Source of the DNA: Cricetomys ansorgei
Taxonomy: Eukaryota > Chordata > Mammalia > Rodentia > Nesomyidae
NCBI GenBank assembly: GCA_026225945.1
Contig: JAMJFZ010000199.1
Location: forward strand, 69,108,501-69,172,500
Reading direction: 5' to 3'
DNA: 64,000 nt
Within the stretch, counting starts at the first letter, position 1; each line of letters opens with the position of its first letter. Positions 24,515 through 38,300 of this stretch are shown piece after piece. Under the pieces are notes generated by a model that saw only the letters and a program-made list of their open reading frames with translations, made no database searches and had not been told where the DNA came from. The translations under genes were made by a program, and so were the position numbers.

Positions 24515-27500
24515 GACTCTTTTCTTCCCTTTCTTAGATTGCCCAGAAGCGAGGAGTGAAGACCGTTTCTTCCCTTACCCCTGAAGTTCTGTCTGTTTTT
24601 GTGCCTCCTTTCACCACAAAAGAGGATGGCCTGGAGGCTGGGGCCAACTGCACTCTCAGCAAAGCCAGGAGGCGTTCCTTCCGGAAGAAGAGAGAGAAGC
24701 CCAGGATGGAGCCCTGGAAGAGCCACCCCGGGGACTCAAAGGGGCCAGATGCTGAGGATATTACCATCCCTGGTGGCGTGGACCTCCTTGCCCTGCCCCA
24801 GCTGTGTTTCCCAGGTACACTGTCTGCAGTAGCAGCCTGAGGTGGCCTTGTTTTGGCTCCTCATTGAGTGCTGTGCTCCAGAGGCTCCATACTGGAGACG
24901 GCAAGACTGTGACTGTCTCCGGGGTTGGATAATGGGCTTCAGGTTTTGTTGTTGTTGTTTTATCTCTTCTTTTTCTCTCCTCTTCTTTCCTTTCTTACCT
25001 TGCTCTGTAGTCCAGAGTGGCTGAAACTCTCAATCCTGCTTCAGCCTCCTAGTTCTGGGGTCATAGATATACTTGTGGCACCTAGAAGTCAGTCTTTTTG
25101 TTCTGGGGAAATTAAAGCTAGAGAGGCCCAGAGGGTGCCTGCACCTCCCTCTCTGTTCTCTGCTTCCTGTTTATTGAAACAGGAGGCACAGGTTGCTAAT
25201 CATCTCAGAACAGTGCCAGTCAATAAGAGTGCTTATATGTGTGGCTTCGAGTCTCTCTGCCAGCTTCAGGAAACATTAAATGGCTGGTGTAGGTTCTGTC
25301 TCTGGTTCCCCCTAGAGCCTGCTGCCCTTTCCTGGCTGTAGGAGTCATAACCGGGAAAGAGATGCAGGTTAGTCTGCTGTGCCCAGGGGCATGGTGTTCA
25401 TGCTGCTGCACCACCTGTGTCTAGTGGAGGATTGTGAAGAAGCTGTGGGCTGGGGAAGTTTGGGAGCAAGGAACTGTCTAAAACAGGCCCAAGAACAGAA
25501 CGTTGCTTGAACATCAAGGCTTCCGTGGTTACCAGATGAACCTCATTGGCCTTTGATGCATATAGCAGCCACCTGAACTGGCTTCCCGCTTCTTTCTGAT
25601 CTGCCTGCAGGGGGCGTGTGTGTGGCCTCGGAACCAAAGGAGGATTACATCCATTTCCTGGTGCTCACCGATGTCTGTGGGAACAGAACCTATGGCGTGG
25701 TTGCCCAGTACTACCGACCCCTGCATGTAAGGTGGATCTGTTGTTGTCCTCTGAGCCTGGGGTGGGTCTTTGTTGTTGTTTATTGTGGTGTAATACTGCA
25801 CCTGTTATTTTGTCAGCCATGGTCGAGTGTGGGTAACTCCACGACATTGTGTTCTCAGTGTGTGCATCCTCCAAAACATCTCCATCTCCCAGCTCATATT
25901 CACCAGCTCTCACTGCCACCCCTCCCACTCAGCTGCTTCCCATCTTTGGATTTGTCTTCTGCACACTCCAGGATGTGGAACTGCCTGGTGCTGGTCCTCC
26001 TGCAATGGAATTTGTCGCTGAGAGCTGTGTATTGTGTGTGCCTTTGTGCTCTAGGAGTATGTCCCTGTTCCAGGGTAGCCACCTAGGCCTTGCTCCTGAA
26101 AACCCCAGGCTACATGGCATAATCTGTGCACCCTTCTACATGGACTGGAAGTCTGGAGCAGATGGGCCCAGAAATGATGAACCCTTCCATCGTTTCTGCA
26201 TGAGATGCCGACTGTAGGCAGTCCAGGCCTGTACTGTCAGCACAGGAGTGATGTGTCCTTGTTGTTCTTTGTCTAGGATGAATATTGCTTCTACAATGGC
26301 AAGACCCATGGGGAGCCCAGCATGAGCTCGGCTAGACGCTTCGTGCCCTTTGCGGTGTGCGTGGTGTCCCGGTTCCCATACTACAACTCCCTCAAGGACT
26401 GCCTCTCCTGGTAAGTTGGGGCCAGTGTTGTTATCAAAAGCTAGGTCTGGTGGGCCATGGTCAGGTGGGCCCAGGAGCACAGTGGGAAGCCTGGGGTTCC
26501 CATCAATACCTGTGGAATCAGGATGGCAGGAGGAAGGCAGCACTAAGCACTTCCGTTTTATTATTGTTATTTCTTTCTAAAAGAGCATAGCTGAATGTTG
26601 TGATTAAAAGCAATATATGCCTTTAATCACAGCACTTGGGAGGCTGAGGCAGGAGGATTGCCCTGACTTTGAGGCCAACCTGCTCTATACATAGTGAGTT
26701 CCAGGCCTGCCTGGGCTACAGAGTATAACCCTGTCTCAAAAACAACAGCAATGAAATAATATGTAAGTCAAATAAAAATAAAAAGAGATGTATATGAAGA
26801 GAAACTCCAGACCTTGTGACCTGAGAGAATCAGCAGGCTGTCTTTTGCTGGATGATTTAGTGACATTCACAAACACATCAAATCTGGGCAGCGTCGACAG
26901 CCCTTTCTGCTGCCACTGAGTGGGAATTCTGAGGACATGGGGCATTTCTGAAAGACCAGGAAGACATTTGGTGCTAATCAATGGATGCCTGTAACCAGAT
27001 GCCGTGATTGTGAGGTGAGACGGGCTCTCTGCCTGGACATGAGCCAGGTTTAGAGCCCTGTAATTGGAGTTTCAGAAACCATGGTGCTAGTGTTAGAGAT
27101 GTAGATTGATTGCCTACCACACAAAAGCCCCGGGCTACATCTGCATAACCCTGGCCTGGTAGAGCTTGCTTACAGTCCCACCACTGGAGAGCCAGAGGCA
27201 GGAAAATCACATGTGATCCTTAGCTACATAGGGACTTTGAGACCAGCCCGGGTCATAATGAAAGAACAAGTCTTGGTCCTGAAATTGGTGCTGCTAGTTT
27301 GACTAAAGACAGAAGGTGGTAGGCAGCAGGACTTCCCCTTCCTGAGGCAGAATCCTCGGAGTCACTGAGTTGCTAAGTGGCACTTGGTGTCTTTTAAGGG
27401 ACACTTGTTTTAGACTCTACACTTAGGTCACAGAGTGAGACAAGTACCTACTGGCTGAGCAGGAACGTCAGTGTGAATTCCCAGCATTTATGTTTGAATT

Positions 27501-30500
27501 CCAGCACTTCCGTGGTGCACTTTTCAAACAGCTGCCTCTTGGGTGTAGTTCAGTTTCAAGTCTGCCATAGGCAGACGACAGTGTCTTCATAGAACAGAGA
27601 GTTTGGTTGGTCTTAGGGAGTGAGATGAGGAATTGCATGTTTACAGTAAGGTCTGCCAGCCCCAGGAGTGATAGAGGGGCCCCAGGACTGCTCCTCTTCC
27701 CTTCCCCACTGATGCTTTTTGCTTTACAGAGCACAAAGTGGTTTTTACCCGTTGCTATTAGAAGCTCACACCTGAGGACAGGTGCTTCCTTGGAAGACAG
27801 TGGGAAGGTGTGCTTGCTCATTCTTCCTGGACCAGTTCTCGGTGCCAATGCAGCAGGTGACTGATCACATGGTAGCAGTCCCTCCTGCTGGTTGCCAGTG
27901 CAAACATGTGACACCAGAAGGTCCACTGTCACGCACTGTCAGAAGTGGAAGACAGCTAGAGAGAGGCAAATGACAAAATGTAGAATGTCCCATGTGAGGA
28001 GTGTGGTAGCCCACACCTGCCATCCCAGCTCTCCTGGAGGGAGGGTCAGGAGTTCAAGTCATCCTTAGCAAACTGGCAAGTTTAGTTTAAGGCTAGAATA
28101 GGTTACATGTGACCCTGCCTCAACCAACCAGCCAGCCAAAGTGGCATGTCCAAATACGCACTAGACATATATCCGAAAGAATACATTTTTATTAGGGTCA
28201 GTAGATGATAGGCAGTCTTAAAATTTTTACCTTGATGCAATTATATTATTACAATAAATGCAAATATGGAATATTGGCTTTTTCTACGTCCTGACAGAGG
28301 ACCTGTGAATAGGCTTTCTTTTTTTTTTTTTAAATAATATTTATTTAAAACCAGAAGTGCTTTGAACTGTGGTTGTGATAGGGGGCTGTCTTTCCAGGAG
28401 AGCTGCCTGACAAGGTGGGACCCCATGGGTACTCTCTTAGCCCTGTGGACACCACACACCTTCGCTCAGCCGTGACTTCCAGGCTCTTGATAAGTTCCTT
28501 AGGCAGGGTCACTTTCTCTCTTGGTCAGATTTCCCCCCTTAGGGCCAACTTGTCACTGACCCAGGACCAGCCCAGGGCCTTGCACCTTAATAGATGTTGA
28601 ATGAACAGCGCAGACAAGTGAAGAAATCAGTCTGTCAGTTACCACATGCACTAGACCAGTGTGGTCCTGACCTTCCTGACTCTGCCACCCTTTAATATAG
28701 CTCCTCATGTTGTGGTGACCCCAACCATACAGTTATTTTCATTGATACTTCACAACTGTAATTTTGCTACTTTAATGAATCATAGTGTAAATTTCTGATA
28801 TGCAGATGGTCTTAGGCAATTGGTGTGAAAGGGTCATTTGACCCCCAAAAGGGTCAAGACCCACAGGTTGAGAACTGCTGGATTACACTGTCCATTCCTG
28901 AAATTCTCAGAAGAGATGTGCCCCCTAGCACCTGCCCCTTTGCCTGCACAAGCACCTTCTGATCTGTGGGTTCAGCATCCACCAATAACACGCAGCCAAA
29001 ATACTTTTAAGAACTTGGCATGATACTTGTGTAGACATGTCTCTCCCGTTTTTTATTCTCCCACAGAGTCCACTATACCTCCTCCCTTTATAATACTACA
29101 TGGAATCAGATATTAAGTCACCAAGCAATGCTTTAAAGTACCCTGGAGGCTCTCGAGGGGTCTGTATAGGGGACCTGAGCTTATATGCGGGTCCTGGCAT
29201 TAGTCCCCTCAGACATCAACTACACTTCACATGCAGTTTTGAAGTTTATTGAGTTTAGAAGGATGTTGGGAAAGCCCCATGTGTATCCCATGTGACTACT
29301 TCCAAGATCTCCTGCTCTTGATCAGTTCTCATGGGGTAGGCCTCTGCCCCCATGCTACCACTTCCTATTTTATTTGTTATTTATTGACCGACTCTGTGTT
29401 TTTTGAGGCAGGGTCTCTCTGTGTAGCTGCAGGCTGGGTCTTCCTGCCTCAGCCTGAGTGCTGGGATCGCAGTCATGCATCCCACAGTTGGCCACCCCTT
29501 ACGTTTTCAAGTTTTACTTTAAAAGTCTGAGTGCACTTTGGAACCTCCCTGAGCACTTCTAATTTTCCTCACTGAAGCATAACACACATGCAGTTCCTCA
29601 CTTTCTAAGCCATTTTCCCCCCTACAATCCCTGTGTAATTAGTACCCAGAAAAACAAAATAGCTGAGGGTGTCAACCAGACTGTTGTTTTACTTGTGACT
29701 TTATTGTTATTATTATTTTTTCTAAATTTCAGCTTACTGACTCATCTGAAGCTCTGTAAAGATTTTGAAGTTGACAATCACATAAAAGATTTTGCTGCAC
29801 GACTGTCGTTAGTACCTAGCCCACCGCCTGGACCGCTCCACTTGGTAAATGAGACCTGGAATGATGCTGGGTTTTTCTGTAGTGTGTTGAAGGCAGTCAA
29901 GTCTAAATGCTTTAAAGTGTTTCAAGTTTCAGCTTTGTTTAACCTGCTCTCCAGACACTGCTGGTCTGGAGCTCTCATTGAACGGTTTTACATACTCACT
30001 GCCGCAGGAAAAAGTTAGATATTTGGACTGGGGTTTGGCTGAACGGCTCATGACCAGCAGAGCTAACCATGTGTGATGGGTCCGTTTAATATTAACTCGT
30101 GAGATCATATCTTGCTCTTCAGAAACTTCAGTCGAAGGAAGTCCTTTTGATTTAAGTTTGAAGTTTAGGTTTGAAGCTCTCCCTTCATTTATTTTTCTTG
30201 GATGTTGGGTAGGCTTACTTTGCAGTCTTTTCTCCTAAACGTTGTGACTGATAACGTGACTGTTCTTAGAAGAGCCACTGTGCTGTTTGATGGCAGACAG
30301 GTATTTCCCCCACTGGGTTCCAGCCCCAGAAGCCTTACTGGCTTCTTCAGGCCCCCAGGGGCCCAGTGAAGCTGTGTTAGTCACTCTTCTCATGGCCAGA
30401 ATGAAATGCCGGCAGAAACACCGAAACACCGTAAGGGAGGGAGAGCTTCAGGGACTGTCCCACCCCACTGGGAAGACCTGGTGCTGTTCGTGGTAGTATG

Positions 30501-32323
30501 AGTGTTTGGTAGTGGTTTCTCTCATCTTAGTGGGCTAGGAGGCAGAGACTAGACCAGAACTGGCCTGGGCTTTAGTGGCCAGAGGCCAACCCGTAGTTCC
30601 ATACTTCAGTCAACCAGGCCTCTTTTCTTTTCTCTGCTCTCCTCTCCTCTCCTCTCCTCTCCTCTCCTCTCCTCTCCTCTCCTCTCCTCTCCTCTCCTCT
30701 CCTCTCCTCTCCTCTCCCTCCCCTCCCCTCCCCTCCTCTCCCCTCCCCTCCCCTCTCCTCTCCTCTCCTCTCCTCTCCCTCCTCTCCTCTCCTCTCCCCT
30801 CCCCTCCCCTCCCCTCCCCTCCCCCCCTCCTCTTCTCTCCTCTCCTCTCTTCTCTTCTTCTCTCCTCTCTTCTTTCCTTTTCCCTCTCTTTCCTTCCTTT
30901 CTCCTTCCTTCCTTCCTTCCTTCCTTCCTTCCTTCCTTCCTTCCTTCCTTCCTTTCTTTCTTTCTTTGTTTTTGGAGACAGGGTTTCTCTGTTGTAGCTC
31001 TGGCTGTCCCAGAACTCACTCTGTATAGACCAGGCTGACCTCAAACTCAGAGATCCACCTGCCTCTGCCTCCAAAGTACTGGGATTAAAGATGCTTGGCC
31101 TGACATATGTGTTTTAAATGTGACTCTAAACCCAGCAGCCTGAGAAGAGGAGAGCCACCAACTGTTCCCCTTGGACTTCTCAAGGACTGTGGCTGTTATG
31201 CAGGTGCAGGCTGTGGTTTCTTTATCTGAAGTGCTTGGCACCAGAAGCCTTTCGAATTTCAGATTTCCTCACATTTTAGAATATGTACATTTACATAGAG
31301 AACTATATTAGGGAACAAATTCAACCCTAAATGCAAAGTATGCTTCTGTCTCACACATACCTTACCTTCACAGCACAAAAGGAGAATGTTACTCAGCATT
31401 TTAATTATTATTTTTAGAGATATATTTTATTTTATGTGTACGGGTGTTTTGTATGCATGTGCACTACGGGTGTGTGCCCAGCGACTGTGGACACCAGAAG
31501 AGAGTTGGATCCTCTGGAACTAGAGTTCCAGATGGTTGTGAGCTGACATGTGTGTGCTCTAAAGAGCAGCCAGCCTTAGCTGCCAAGCCATCCCTCCAAC
31601 TCCCGTTCAGTTTCAGAATGGCTGTTTTGTCCCGTCCCATGAGGTTGCATGGAATGTTCTACCTGTGGCCTTGTGTTGATGCTCAGAACATTTGAAATTT
31701 TTGGAGTGTTAGGGATTTTTGCTTTTTGGTTTTTTTTTCTTTTGGATTTAGGATGATTGGTTGTGTAACTGGTGACAGTGTGTGCAGGGAGAGCACTGAA
31801 GTCTTTCTATGCTGTGTCCTCCAAATCTCTGCACACACACACACCAGGACTGGCTAGCACAGTGAGCAGAGCAGCCTGGATCAGCTGTGTGGGTGTCGGC
31901 AACACCTGCATCTGCCTCCTCCATGTCTCTTCCCTAGCAATCATTCCTGAGGGTGGTACTTGGCCTTCTCTGCTCTCTCATGATCAGTTATCACTCATGC
32001 CCGACTGTCCACCATTCGTGTCTATTTTCCATTTGACCGTGTCGCTGCCCTCATTGCAGGACACCACTGCTTCCCACCCTGGGATGAGGGGCCATGGCCT
32101 GTTGATTCGCTCTCCATTCTTCCACACGTCCTCTGCTCAGTGGCTACAGACAGCGGTAAAGCTTCTGAGTCCCACTCCATTTTTATGCATGAAACCCCTG
32201 GTGGATTCCCATTGTACATCTTTACAAAATTTAATTTCCTGTGTATGTGTTTTTTTCCTTCATGTATGCATGTGCACCATGTATGTGCCCAGTGCCCACA
32301 GAGGCCAGAAGATGTAGGATCCA

Positions 32324-32393
<70 letters not shown>

Positions 32394-35300
32394 TATATAT
32401 AACTGGAGTTATATATGTGAACTACCATGTGGGTGCTGAGAATCGAGCATGGGTCCTTTGGAAGAGCAACAAGTGCTCTTAACCACTGAGCCACCTCTCC
32501 AGTGCTCCCATTGTTAACTCTGCCCTGCATCCCTGCTTCAGCTGTCTACCGTCTGTGCCTTCCATCCCCTGCCCACTGGGCTCCAGTCTCCAGCATTTCC
32601 ATCAGTTCCACAGGTGCTGCCACAGGGCCCTTCCTCCATGTTCTGTGGCCAGCTCCTGGGCACCCCCCAAAAGGGCTGAGGTTTAGCTCTTCATTTCCAC
32701 CTCTCTGTGCACATTTCCCCATCTCTGCCCCTGCTCAGCCATCCCGTTGGGTTGAAGCTCAGCAAGCATATTCCATTGAACTACACCCCTCCTGCCTTCT
32801 TTGACTTTGAGACAAGGTCTTACTAAGTTGCCCAATCTGGCCACGAACTCACTATGTAGCCCACGCTGGCCTTGAACTATAACACCATTGCCTCAGTTCC
32901 CCAAACAGCAGGGATTTTGGCCTGAGTCACAAGGCCCAGCTATTGTATTTTATTTACTTCTTTGCTTTGTGGTGTTGATTACTCAGAGCCACAGACATGC
33001 TAGGCCAGGTGTTCAGCCATTACCCCCCAACCCCATTCTTTGGGTCCCACTTCTGGAGACACAGTGGCCCTAACAAGCCAGAGCTCCTTATGGCACCCCC
33101 ACTATGAAGAAACTAGTGCTTTCTGGTTTCCCACTTTTTTCATAGGAAAATATATTTGACACAAGGATTTGCATGACTGTTGTAAGTCTGAGGAGTGTGT
33201 GCACCCCGCTTCTCTGACTTCGGGTTAGCCCTGCTGCTCCCCATCTGATTTGATGCCCTTCTTGGCCCTGATCTCCACTTTGCCTGCTCCCAGATCATTC
33301 TGTTCTCTCTGGGTAGGGGAAGGCAGGTGCCATGGGCAGTGGGAATGTGGGTGCATAGCTCCATCTTGCTGCAGGGACCAAAGCTGCTTCTCCATTTCTT
33401 CCACTTCCACTTCAGGTGTTTAACATACTTGGGTATGCTGCAAATATGGAGTGAAAATCGAAGTGTTATTTCAAAATAATGGAAGGAATAGTCTCCCTTA
33501 CATTGTTCTGAGTCACAAGTAGTATTCAGTGGGAAATACTGACGATATGGATTTTCAGTAACTAATGCAAACACATAAAATCCAAGACTTCTTCCAACAC
33601 GCTCAGTTTAGAATTTGTGCAGCTGAGACAAATGTCTGGGTCAAGACTAAGCCTTGTCCTTCAACGAATAATGTGCTGACTAGTTAATAATCTAAGAAAG
33701 TTAATTGTAGGAGCATTAGGAGTTCAGGGTCATTCTGTGCTAGATAGTGAGTTCAAGGCTAGCCCCACTACATGAGATTCTATTTAAAAGACAAAACAAA
33801 ACATCATGAAAGGGGCTGGGAATGTGGCTTAGCAGAGAGCACTTGCCTGGCGTGACCAGACTTGGGTTTCGTTCCCAGCATAAGTCACTGAGAACTGACT
33901 TCCTGCACAATTGTCCTCTAGGCTGTCCTGTCCTGGGCTGTCCTTCCTCTGTAGTTTCCTTTTTATGCAGTGAGCATGTTCGTGTGTGCTCAGATGGACG
34001 TATGTATGTGTGCATGTGTGTGCTCATGTCTGTAAAGGTCAGAGGTCATTTTTCAGGGGCTCACCAACCTTTTTTCTGAGATAGGGTCTATTACTGAGAC
34101 CTGGGGTTTCTGATTAGGCCAGGATGGCTGGCAAGCTAGCTCCAAGGATCCTCCTACCTCCAGCTCCCCAGCACCTTGATGGTGGTGGTGGTGGTGATGT
34201 TTTTCTTTTTTCTTTTTTTAATTTAAATATTTTTAGATTTATTTATTTAATGTATAGAGTCTTTTGCCTGCATGTGAGTATGTGCATCATGTGTATGCCT
34301 GGTGCCTGTGGAGAAGAGGGCATTGGGTCTCCTGGAACTGGAGTCACAGATTATTATAAGCTGCAGTGTGGGTCCTGGGAACCAAACTCAGGTTCTCTGT
34401 AAGGGCAACATGTGCTCTTAGCCACCAGACTGTCTTTCCAGCCACTGATCCCTGATTTATTCTTTCATTCATCATTCTTTTTTTTTTCTATCTTTCTTTT
34501 TTTAGATAGGGTTTCACAGTGTAGCTCAGGCTGGCCTGAAACTCAGAGACATCTGCCTGCCTATTCCTCTGAGCACTGGGATCGAAAGTGTGCCCCACTA
34601 TGCCCCACCCTTGCACTGGGCTCATATCTATGTACCACCACACTTGGCTTTTTGTATGGCTGTTAGGGATCTAATGCAGGTCTTCATGTTTACACTGAGA
34701 ATGCTTTACCAACGTGGTGAATGTGGGGCATTTCGGCTTCTGCTGTAGACAGCTTTCTGAACTAACAGTGGCTCTTGGTCCTCATAGATATTTAACATGA
34801 AGCCGCTGCAGGTTGTGTTTCCCTCTCGAGCGGACCCTGAGAGCCCCATCATCGACTTGGACCTTCACCTGCCCCTGCTGTGCTTCCGGCCCGAGAAAGT
34901 GCTGCAGGTACATGGGTGCCAGGAGCATCACCTGTCAGACGGTGCAGGCCATGGCTGGGGCACAGCTCAGGGTAGAGCACTTGCCTCAGCCTCTGAGTGT
35001 GAACCCCAAGACTGCCAGAAAGGAAGTGCAGAACCAGGAACCCCTGTACTCAAAAAACTTGTGCCCTGTGCTTAGAGCCGATACTTGCTCTGTGTGTTAT
35101 CTATAAGCAGCCTTGGCTTTGGTTTTGGTGAACAGTGTGGAGATGAGGCTAAAAAAGCCTCTGGTTCTAGGGGAGGGGCTTTCCATGCCCAGGTTGAAGC
35201 AGCCAGAAGCAACCAGAAGCAAATGGTGCTCTTGCTCCCTAGATCCTGACCTGCATCTTGACGGAACAGCGCATCGTGTTCTTCTCCTCAGACTGGGCCC

Positions 35301-38300
35301 TGCTGACGCTCATCGCGGAGTGCTTCGTGGTCTACCTCCACCCCCTGCAGTGGCAGCACACCTTCGTGCCCATCCTGTCGGGTCAGATGCTGGACTTCGT
35401 CATGGCTCCCACATCTTTCCTCATGGGCTGTCATCTTGACCACTTCGAAGAAGTCAGAAAGGTTAGGGAGAGAATGTTGACTAGGGGGAACAACCCACGT
35501 GACTCCATTGTGCAGCAGGTGAAAGTACTCTGTGTCTCTCATACACGCTCCCGTGAGGTGAGAAGCAAAGGAAGGAAGTGCGTGTCGTGAGGAAGTGCAC
35601 CATCATTCTGTCTGTAGGCTCCTGTGCTTTGGCCACCGGTGACACATGTGTGTACACATGCACACACAACACACATCTCTTCTGCCCCTGTGCCACGTGC
35701 ACACACTGTGCAGTCTCACTTGTTCTCTCTCCCTTCTCTCTTGGCCTCAGGATGTGTTTCAAGTCAAGACCCCTGCAATTCAAGGACCAGAGCCTTGTGT
35801 TACCTCCTAGCTCACTTAGGCTCAGAGCAGTGCCTGTGGCTTGCAGTGGGCCTTGAGTGTGAGCAGACATGGCAGCATTGGGGTGGTGTTACCTCTAGCC
35901 TCTGCTGCTAATTAGCTCTGTAACCCGGGTGAATGGGTCCCTTCCTAAGCCTCTTCTCTCATCTGTGAAGGGATGCAGGGTCTCCGAACCTGTCACACGA
36001 CTAGCTTGTAGGTGGCCTGCTCTGTTGTCATCACAGAATGTTTTAAATGCATCCACTATGTTTCATTAACACTTGGTATGAGCATAGGCTGCTCAGTGTT
36101 AGGGGCGTCCGTGGGTCTGGCTGTTCATGCTCTATGTGGCTGACACTTACTGAAATAGCAAAGCTCTTCCTCTCTTAGCCTCAAATTCCAGCAAGTTTGC
36201 CAACCTTGCTGCCACAGTGAGGATCAAGGGAGACATGGAGTAGCATCTGGCATACTATAGGTGCTTAATAGAGGATTGCTGCGCTGCTAATTGGAGATGG
36301 TGTTTATTTGTTTGTGGATGAATCTCACACTTGTTGCCCAGGTTGGCCTGGAATTTATGATCCCCCTGGAGCTCGGCCTCTGGAGTTGTGGGATTGCAGG
36401 TGCCACCGAGTCCTGCATTTAACTTTTGGTTCTGAGAACTTTATGTATAGACAAAAGCAGAGGAGAATACCGTGGACACCGTGCCCCTCCCCCTCCCTGG
36501 CAGTCTGATGTCAGCCTGTTTCAGATTCCTTGTCCCTTGCACTGTTTCCTAGAAGCTTAAAGGAAATCCCCTCAACCAGCCATCCCATTTCTCCTGTGGG
36601 GGTGGATGGGTGGGTAGGCTTGTGTGTTCTTGCCAAAGCCAGTGACTCACTGGGAAAAAAATAGCTTAGAGAAAAGGCTGTTCAGACCTCCCTGGAGGGT
36701 TAGGAACAGAAAACTTCACCCTGTGTGCCTTGTGGACCAGAAAAAATGGGCAGCACTCTGTAGTTTAAAATTGCATTTCTTTTTTTATGTCACTCAGGAA
36801 AAGCCATCTTGTTTGGGCTCTTCAGGCGGGAAGACTTTTTTTTAATTTTCTTCCCCTGCCCCATGCTTACTTACCAGTTCCAGTCAGGAATCTTAACAGG
36901 AAACTTGCTTGTTGATTTATTCATTCTGGAAGATTCCAAGAGCAGCATTTTGGGTTTGTTTATGTCATGCTTCTCATGGATGGGGTCAACAGAAAAGAGC
37001 TAGGAGGGCCTCTGTAGTGTCCTAAACAGGACGCATCTTGCCCACACCTGGCGTTGACACGGAGGACAACACTGTATGCCTACCTAGAGGACCCGTGTCT
37101 ACCCCGTCAGACTTTGGTCCTTAACAAGCTGTGTTTGCACATGCCACCCGAGGGTGGGGGGTCAGGGCCAAAGCAGGAGTGATATCTTCTGAGTGTCCCT
37201 GTCTCCTTCTGCAGACTTGAGAGTCTTGGAGTCCAGTGCTATGCACTCATACCTAGTATTGCTGTCATAAATAAGACTTTATGAGTCACCCGACGTGCAT
37301 TGTTTTCAGAAATTCCACCCCTGTATCGAGGTCACTTAGGGGTCCTGGGTGGCAGAGCTGGCTAGATAGCTGAGTGGTACATTGAGCATTGAGTGTGGAT
37401 AGTGTACTTGTGGAGTTCTGGAATGTTCCTTCAAGGCGCCATGAAGTACTACCTGTAGTATTTGTCCTGGGGCTGATGGAAAGTTGACAACTGCCTTGGC
37501 GGCTCGACTTGTGGTCTGTGGTCCATCCACACGCTGAACTGCTCAGCCTTCACACGGAAAGGGATTCTGATCCCTGGTGCAGTGCAGGCAAGCCTCCAAG
37601 ACACTGCTGAGTGACAAGGCACACTGAGTGAACCCACTCACCTGGGGTCCTTAGAGTAGTCTGATCATAAAGACCCAAAGTAGAATGGAGGCTGCCACAG
37701 GCCAAAGGGAGGAAGAAACAGCAAGTTAGGCATTGAATGCGGACAGGTTCTATTATGGGATATGTGCAGGTTCGGGATTGATAGCAGTGAAGGTCGTATA
37801 GAGAAGAGAACTGATGCTGTAGTAAAGTGTACATTGTGGGCATTTGCCACAGTTAAGAGAAATAAGGGACGGCCATATTTAATCAGATTTACCCATGGCC
37901 AGAACTCCCAGCATCCTCCTCTTCTGTGGAGGTGTGTGCATTGAGCAGGGTGGCTTAACACTGTCTCAGGGGACATGAATACAGGTGTAGGTTCCTAATG
38001 GTGTGTGCACACTCAGACTCTTACGTTGAGCTCTGCCTTCCAGGAAGCTGATGGCTTGGTCTTGATAGACATTGACCATGGGAGCGTCACCTGCTCTACG
38101 TCCTCTGACAACGACATAGACATCCCCGATGTTCCCCTTCTGCTGGCACAGACCTTCATTCAGAGGTATTGTGAAACTGTGTGTTTGAGCGAGCCTGCAC
38201 TCCAATTCTGGGTTTGCCACTTCTCTAATTTCTTATTGTGATGCGTATTTTACATGTTTAGGATTAGGACATCATCATCATCATCATTGTTTTTTTGAGA

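Larger units (their letters stand above)
29845..34787 (+). other. DENND3 intron 5
   Basis: The 4.9-kb intron contains a long pyrimidine run (30637-30967), B1, several B3 and B4-like SINEs and a mixed TG/TA microsatellite, listed separately. A decayed composite SINE lies at about 33980-34190. No further exon is needed, because exon 5 and exon 6 phases agree. Confidence 0.65.

Noticed and set aside
24388..24726. Minus-strand frame across exon 2 and the CA repeat
   Set aside because: Shadow of exon 2 plus a Cys-Val run from the microsatellite.
30575..31074. Long frames on both strands (Ser/Leu/Pro-rich and Arg/Glu/Gly-rich)
   Set aside because: All come from the pyrimidine run in intron 5.
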